Source: Halobacteria archaeon
Lineage (GTDB): Archaea; Halobacteriota; Methanoliparia; Methanoliparales; Methanoliparaceae
Assembly: GCA_013329575.1 (NCBI GenBank)
Contig: DUJX01000024.1
Location: forward strand, 1 to 9,633
Length of the DNA: 9,633 nucleotides
Direction of reading: 5' to 3'
Shown here piece after piece: positions 5,472 through 9,633 of the stretch (its first letter is position 1; the number at the start of each line of letters is the position of its first letter). The translations under genes were made by a program, and so were the position numbers. Below the pieces are notes generated by a model. The model was not told the origin of the DNA, searched no databases, and saw only the letters and a program-made list of their open reading frames with translations.

Positions 5472-7958
5472 ATGTTAGAGGACCCCATTAATATTGATTG
5501 TGAAGATGACGCAACAAAACCGTTAAAGACATCTGATAAAGAAGAGGATGTAAGAATAGGGGTTTTTGTATGCCATTGTGGATTAAATATAGCAGGTTCT
5601 GTTGATGTTAAAAAAGTTGTTAATTATGCTACAACTCTTCCTAATGTCGTCTATGCAGTGGATAATAGATATACCTGTTCAGATCCGGGACAGGATGAGA
5701 TAAAAAAAGCAATAAAAAAATATAATCTTAACCGCGTTGTTGTGGCGTCTTGTTCTCCCAGAATGCACGAATCTACGTTTAGAACCGCATGCGAAGAGGC
5801 TGGATTAAACAAGTATCTGTTTGAGATGGCGAACATAAGAGATCAGTGCAGTTGGGTACATCTGTACGACAAAGATGGTGCGACGGAGAAGGCAAAAGAT
5901 CTTGTTAAGATGGCTGTTTCCAAAGCAGCGTTGCTTGCCCCTGCAAAAGAGATGGAAGTGCCTATAATAAAGAAAGCGCTTGTTGTGGGAGCAGGAGTTG
6001 CAGGAATTCAAGCTGCTCAGGATATGGCAGATGCTGGTTTCAAGGTTTATCTTATTGAGAAAGAACCGAGTATAGGCGGAAGAATGGCACAGCTTGATAA
6101 AAATTTTCCTACTGTAGACTGTTCGATCTGTATCTTAGGACCAAAGATGACCGATGCGGGTAAACATCCCAATATAGAACTTTTGTCGTATAGCGAGATA
6201 GTAGATGTTCAAGGATATATCGGAAATTTTTATGTTCGGGTTAAGAAGAAATCGAGATATATATCGACGGATCTCTGTAATGGCTGTGGCGAGTGCATGA
6301 ACGTATGCCCTGTAGAGGTCCCAAACGAGTTTGACGATAATATCGCTCCGAGACACGCTATTTATATACCTTTCCCACAGGCAGTCCCGGCTCTTGCCAC
6401 GATGGATCTCGATCATTGTATAAAATGTTATAGGTGCATGTCTGTATGTGGCCGTAAAGCCATAAATTTTACTCAGAAAGATGAAGAGGTAGGTTTAGAC
6501 GTTGGTACGATCATCGTAGCGACCGGCGTAGATGTGTACGACCCAACACCTTTAAAACGGTTCGGATATTCAAAATATAATAATGTGATAACTTCTTTAG
6601 AACATGAGAGAATGATTAACGCAGGTGGGCCATCTAAGGGACATCTGCTTCGACCGAGTGATAAAAAGATTCCTAAATCGGTGGCTTTTATACAATGTGT
6701 CGGATCAAGGTCGGAAGCAGCAGGGCACCTTTATTGCAGTAATATCTGTTGTATGAACACGTTAAAAGATTCGCTTCTTATAAAAGAACATTGGCCTGAT
6801 ACTGAGATCAATGTCTTTTATATAGACATAAGGGCGCACGGTAAGGGTTATGAAGACCTATATAAGAACGTGATGGGGCGAGGGGTACGTTTCATAAGAG
6901 GACTGCCATCTGAGATCATCGAGGACAAGAAGACGAATAATCTGTATCTAGTCGGCGAGAATACTTTATTAAACGAGCTATACCAGTTGGAGACGGATCT
7001 TGTAATATTATCCGTCGGAATAATACCGAGAAACGATAGTGATACTATTAAAAGATTATTTAATCTATCTAAAACCTTAGATGGATTTTTTATGGAGTCA
7101 AATCCGATATTAAAGCCAGTAGATGCTCCGACAGGGGGTATATTCTTTGCAGGGTGTGCAGAGGGGCCAAAAGATATTAAGACAAGTGTTATGGAGGCAG
7201 GAGCTGCTGCGTCTCATGCAATGATCCTCATGTCTAAAGGAAAAGTCACCGTCGAAGCAATAACGCCGAGAATATTAGAAGATAAATGTGTCGGCTGCGG
7301 GTTATGCGTCAAAGTCTGTCCATATAATGCACTGTATCTTAATACTGAGACAAAAAAAGCCGAGGTTATAGAGGCGGCATGTGCTGGTTGTGGTACTTGT
7401 GGTGCGGAATGCCCGCAACATGCGATAATATCCAGGCATTTCACAGACGAGCAAATATATGCACAGATAGATGCTGCTACGGAAGAAGACGCCGATAAAA
7501 AGATAATTGCGTTCTGTTGTAATTGGTGCTCATATGCTGGAGCTGATAATGCCGGTGTAAGTAGGATACAGTACCCGACAAATGTACGTATAATAAGGAC
7601 GATGTGTTCGGGAAGGATTAGACCTGATTTTGTAGAGCATGCATTCAAGAGAGGGGCAGGAGCAGTTATCGTTGCAGGCTGCCATCTGGGAGATTGTCAT
7701 TATATTAATGCCAATTATCAGACAAAGAAGCGGGTTGAGAGACTTTGGAATAGAATGGCAAAAGCAGGACTGGATACTAGACGATTGCAATTAGTATGGA
7801 TTAGTGCTGCAGAAGGAGATATATTTGCACGAAAGATTAGAGAAGTGAAAGAGGAGATTATAGATAAACTAACCAAAGAAGAGATTGAAAAAGCTAAAGA
7901 GTTCTTTGAGTCTAAAGAAAGAGGTAAGAAGAAAAAAGAGGAGATCAGCGTTCAATAA
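5472..7958 (+). CDS. hdrA: Heterodisulfide reductase subunit A fused to MvhD (HdrA-MvhD)
   Basis: Soluble flavin iron-sulfur protein, 828 aa from the ATG at 5472. HdrA carries the FAD that bifurcates electrons in Hdr complexes. Domains in order: a ~27-residue acidic extension; the N-terminal HdrA domain with C34, C36, C69 and C94; FAD-binding VVGAGVAGIQAA (171-182) with IGGRMAQLDK (201-210) and VDCSIC (215-220); an inserted two-cluster ferredoxin (C269/272/275/279 and C316/319/322/326, the second ending CG as is usual in HdrA); a segment with YCSNICC (421-427); a C-terminal two-cluster ferredoxin (C606/609/612/616 and C637/640/643/647); an MvhD domain (~678-790) with CCNWC (682-686), C712 and GCHLGDC (736-742); and a Lys/Glu-rich tail. 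Plain HdrA is ~650 aa; HdrA-MvhD fusions are known in Methanosarcina HdrA2 and relatives. MvhD normally takes electrons from a hydrogenase or formate dehydrogenase; none is encoded here, nor is HdrB. The HdrC-GltD neighbour is the probable partner. Confidence 0.93.
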   Translation: MLEDPINIDCEDDATKPLKTSDKEEDVRIGVFVCHCGLNIAGSVDVKKVVNYATTLPNVVYAVDNRYTCSDPGQDEIKKAIKKYNLNRVVVASCSPRMHESTFRTACEEAGLNKYLFEMANIRDQCSWVHLYDKDGATEKAKDLVKMAVSKAALLAPAKEMEVPIIKKALVVGAGVAGIQAAQDMADAGFKVYLIEKEPSIGGRMAQLDKNFPTVDCSICILGPKMTDAGKHPNIELLSYSEIVDVQGYIGNFYVRVKKKSRYISTDLCNGCGECMNVCPVEVPNEFDDNIAPRHAIYIPFPQAVPALATMDLDHCIKCYRCMSVCGRKAINFTQKDEEVGLDVGTIIVATGVDVYDPTPLKRFGYSKYNNVITSLEHERMINAGGPSKGHLLRPSDKKIPKSVAFIQCVGSRSEAAGHLYCSNICCMNTLKDSLLIKEHWPDTEINVFYIDIRAHGKGYEDLYKNVMGRGVRFIRGLPSEIIEDKKTNNLYLVGENTLLNELYQLETDLVILSVGIIPRNDSDTIKRLFNLSKTLDGFFMESNPILKPVDAPTGGIFFAGCAEGPKDIKTSVMEAGAAASHAMILMSKGKVTVEAITPRILEDKCVGCGLCVKVCPYNALYLNTETKKAEVIEAACAGCGTCGAECPQHAIISRHFTDEQIYAQIDAATEEDADKKIIAFCCNWCSYAGADNAGVSRIQYPTNVRIIRTMCSGRIRPDFVEHAFKRGAGAVIVAGCHLGDCHYINANYQTKKRVERLWNRMAKAGLDTRRLQLVWISAAEGDIFARKIREVKEEIIDKLTKEEIEKAKEFFESKERGKKKKEEISVQ

Positions 7959-8017
7959 AAGCAAATCTAAAAGATTAAAAGATAAAAACAAATTATTTTT
8001 CATGATAATACGAATAT

Positions 8018-8593
8018 ATGAATATGGATAAAACAAAAAAAATAATTTTTATAGGAATCAGTGGAGCAAGCGGGGTGATCTACGGTATAAAACTCCTAAA
8101 ATACCTGAACTCTTTAAATATCAAGACCGTACTATCATTATCGGATAATGCGAAGAATATAATAGCGGTAGAAACACCATTCTCTGTGGATGAGTTAAAG
8201 AATACCGCATCGCTTTATTATGAAAATGATGACTTCTTTTCTCCTTTTGCATCTGGATCTGTTATCTTTGATTCGGCAGTAATCGTTCCTTGTTCTATGA
8301 AGACTATTGGGAGTATAGCAAACGGGATTTATTCTAATCTAATAACGAGAGTGGCACATATATCTCTCAAAGAGGGAAGAAAACTTATTTTAGTCCCGAG
8401 AGAGACGCCTTATTCTCTTACCGATCTAAAAAACCTTGTTACTTTGAAAGAAAATGGTGCATGCATTCTACCTGCATCGCCAGGATTCTACGGGCAACCT
8501 AAGACGATCGATGATATCGTAAATTTTATCGTGGGGAAGATCCTAGATCAATTGGGTATAGAGAATAATCTTATAAGAAGATGGCGAGATTGA
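8018..8593 (+). CDS. ubiX: UbiX-type flavin prenyltransferase
   Basis: Attaches a dimethylallyl group to FMN to make prenylated FMN, the cofactor of UbiD-family decarboxylases. At 191 aa it is normal length for the family. Motifs: GISGASG (13-19, FMN phosphate binding), PCSMKTIGSIANG (91-103), LVPRETP (125-131) and ASPGFYGQPKTIDD (153-166), followed by the usual VNFIVGKILDQLGI end. No UbiD is present in this window. In archaea prenyl-FMN is needed by the UbiD-like decarboxylase of the modified mevalonate pathway, a likely but unproven role here. The ATG at 8018 or the ATG at 8024 could be used; neither has an SD. A T-rich stretch at 7991-8000 (aattattttt) could be a weak TATA box giving a leaderless transcript, or a U-rich stop signal for the Hdr operon. 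The gene lies 59 bp downstream of hdrA. Confidence 0.92.
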   Translation: MNMDKTKKIIFIGISGASGVIYGIKLLKYLNSLNIKTVLSLSDNAKNIIAVETPFSVDELKNTASLYYENDDFFSPFASGSVIFDSAVIVPCSMKTIGSIANGIYSNLITRVAHISLKEGRKLILVPRETPYSLTDLKNLVTLKENGACILPASPGFYGQPKTIDDIVNFIVGKILDQLGIENNLIRRWRD

Positions 8594-8636
8594 GTCTCTT
8601 AGCAAGAACCTGAACCTATGGGATTTGAAAAACTTT

Positions 8637-8677
8637 GGATCTTTGATCTGTTAGAAGATATTGCAAATCAAAGATTC
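8637..8677 (+). promoter_or_regulatory. Stem-loop between ubiX and the GPN GTPase
   Basis: GGATCTTTGATCTG (8637-8650) can pair with CAAATCAAAGATTC (8664-8677). This gives a 14-bp stem with one G-U pair and one mismatch around a 13-base loop. A short T-run follows only after a further ~17 bases (ATTTTTCGTTTT), so it is not a textbook terminator. It may be a transcript-end, processing or attenuation structure ahead of the GTPase gene. The 21-codon frame across it (8618-8680) has no coding support. Confidence 0.5.
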
Positions 8678-8706
8678 TAATGAATAATCTGTGATTTTTC
8701 GTTTTC

Positions 8707-8715
8707 GAGGGGGTG
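8707..8715 (+). promoter_or_regulatory. Strong Shine-Dalgarno site deciding a TTG start
   Basis: GAGGGGGTG stands six bases before the TTG at 8722, a near-complete match to the archaeal anti-SD. It supports the TTG start of the GPN GTPase, whose next in-frame ATG (codon 12, within YMLGTAGSGKT) would remove the first beta strand ahead of the Walker A loop. Confidence 0.75.
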
Positions 8716-8721
8716 TAAATA

Positions 8722-9501
8722 TTGAGTAGACGATTAGAAGAGATCAAGATATATATGTTAGGTACTGCTGGAAGCGGGAAGACATCTTTTACTGCATCGT
8801 TTCAAGGGTGGTTAAAACAGCTAGATTTAGAGGTGGCAACAGTAAATTTAGATCCAGGGGAGATGAACTTGCCATACGATCCGGAGGTAGATATACGCGA
8901 CTGGGTGGATCTTTACGATGTGATGGAAAAGTTCAAATTAGGCCCAAACGGTGCTCAGATTGCATGCTCTGATGAGATGGCACTCAAAGCAGACGAGATA
9001 AAAGATGCTATTGACTCTTTTGATGCAGACATCATATTGATAGATACGCCTGGTCAGATCGAACTGTTTGCATATCGAGAGACAGGCAGGATTCTTATAG
9101 AAAGTTTGGGCGTAGATAATTCGATAATACTCTTTCTCTTCGATCCGATAATATCAAAAAGAGCTAACGGGTTTGTATCATTGCAGATGCTTTCCATATC
9201 GACTCAGTTTATCTTCTCTCTTCCTCAACTTAATATCTTGTCAAAATCAGACATGTTTGATGATGATTTATTAAAAAAAATTATGGAATGGTATTATACA
9301 CCGGAAACTCTTTATAATGATCTGATAGACCAGAAAGGTATCTCAAAAGAGATAAACATAGAAGTTTTGAAGATGTTAGAAGTGATCGGTATGCAAGGAT
9401 CGCTGATCCCGATATCATCCGTTGATTTGAACGGGATGGACGACGTATATAATTTTATCGTACAGCTCTTTAAAGGCGGAGATGACATAGCCGATTACTA
9501 A
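8722..9501 (+). CDS. GPN-loop GTPase (archaeal GPN family)
   Basis: SIMIBI-class P-loop GTPase of 259 aa; archaeal homologues are homodimers and eukaryotic members help assemble RNA polymerase II. Motifs in order: Walker A GTAGSGKTS (14-22), NLDPG (42-46), the signature Gly-Pro-Asn loop GPNGAQ (74-79) that reaches the partner's active site, the G3 motif DTPGQIE (108-114) and the G4-like LSKSD (173-177). The length is typical for the archaeal protein. The start is TTG with a very strong SD. A 128-bp gap with a hairpin separates it from ubiX, so it may be transcribed separately; no clear TATA box is visible in that gap. An unrecognised charged gene follows after 29 bp, probably in the same transcript. 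Its archaeal function is not firmly established; a housekeeping role in transcription-machinery assembly is the usual guess. Confidence 0.93.
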   Translation: MSRRLEEIKIYMLGTAGSGKTSFTASFQGWLKQLDLEVATVNLDPGEMNLPYDPEVDIRDWVDLYDVMEKFKLGPNGAQIACSDEMALKADEIKDAIDSFDADIILIDTPGQIELFAYRETGRILIESLGVDNSIILFLFDPIISKRANGFVSLQMLSISTQFIFSLPQLNILSKSDMFDDDLLKKIMEWYYTPETLYNDLIDQKGISKEINIEVLKMLEVIGMQGSLIPISSVDLNGMDDVYNFIVQLFKGGDDIADY

Positions 9502-9530
9502 TTTTAAATTATCTGTGAGCAGGTTATATA

Positions 9531-9633
9531 ATGAATAAAAAAGAGTATGATGAATCGGATAAAACAAAAAACACGAATAATCCATCTAAAGATGAAAAGA
9601 GCATAGACGATGATGAGATCTTAAAGAAAGAGT
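9531..9633 (+). CDS. 5' end of an unrecognised, highly charged protein (runs off the window)
   Basis: An ATG at 9531 opens a frame that stays open to the window end for 34 codons, beginning MNKKEYDESDKTK and continuing with SKDEKSIDDDEILKKE. It is 29 bp downstream of the GPN GTPase stop. AGG at 9521-9523, seven bases upstream, is a weak SD. The visible part is almost entirely Lys, Asp, Glu, Asn and Ser and looks like a disordered N-terminal tail. No domain can be assigned. Confidence 0.6.
   Translation, partial: MNKKEYDESDKTKNTNNPSKDEKSIDDDEILKKE

Noticed and set aside
7214..7648. 144-codon minus-strand open frame
   Set aside because: It is antisense to the C-terminal ferredoxin and MvhD parts of HdrA; its Cys and His residues are mirror products of those codons.
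8618..8680. A 20-residue frame between ubiX and the GPN gene
   Set aside because: It has no SD and its sequence is explained by the arms of the hairpin.

Overview
The window is mostly AT-rich archaeal DNA. Evidence for an archaeon: a GPN-loop GTPase, HdrA/HdrC-type heterodisulfide reductase modules, TTG starts preceded by Shine-Dalgarno (SD) sequences, and BRE/TATA-like promoters. The Hdr modules, with an MvhD domain fused to HdrA, point to a methanogenic or methane/alkane-oxidising euryarchaeon. ANME-1/Methanophagales or Syntrophoarchaeia-like lineages are plausible, but this is an inference and no marker here settles it. The first ~195 bases are foreign: very GC-rich, with 65 consecutive minus-strand codons all ending in G or C. 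They are fused in frame to the middle of an archaeal acetyltransferase gene, most simply an assembly or amplification chimera.

Left block, minus strand (3564 down to ~198): four tightly coupled genes. In transcription order they are a lysine 2,3-aminomutase-type radical SAM/PLP enzyme (KamA family, lysine-binding Asp pair conserved), two diverged ATP-grasp ligases of the D-Ala-D-Ala ligase superfamily, and a GNAT acetyltransferase cut off by the chimeric junction. The genes overlap by 20, 4 and roughly 29 bp, and both ligases start at TTG. Read together they suggest a small-molecule pathway: make a beta-amino acid (probably beta-lysine), attach it by two ATP-dependent amide-forming steps, and N-acetylate the product. 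An osmolyte-like or peptide-like compound is possible. The pathway is an inference; the gene order and motifs are visible.

Centre (3565-4012): an AT-rich divergent intergenic region with no gene. It holds a BRE/TATA promoter for the kamA operon, which appears nearly leaderless, and a TATA box for the Hdr operon. A perfect 14-bp palindrome lies in the Hdr leader.

Right block, plus strand (4013-9633): an electron-transfer pair comes first, an HdrC-like protein fused to a GltD/NfnL-like NAD(P)H-FAD oxidoreductase and then an HdrA-MvhD fusion. No HdrB is present, so a NAD(P)H-linked, possibly flavin-bifurcating Hdr variant is suggested. Then come a UbiX-type flavin prenyltransferase, a 128-bp gap with a strong hairpin, a GPN-loop GTPase with a TTG start, and the 5' end of an unrecognised, highly charged gene running off the window.
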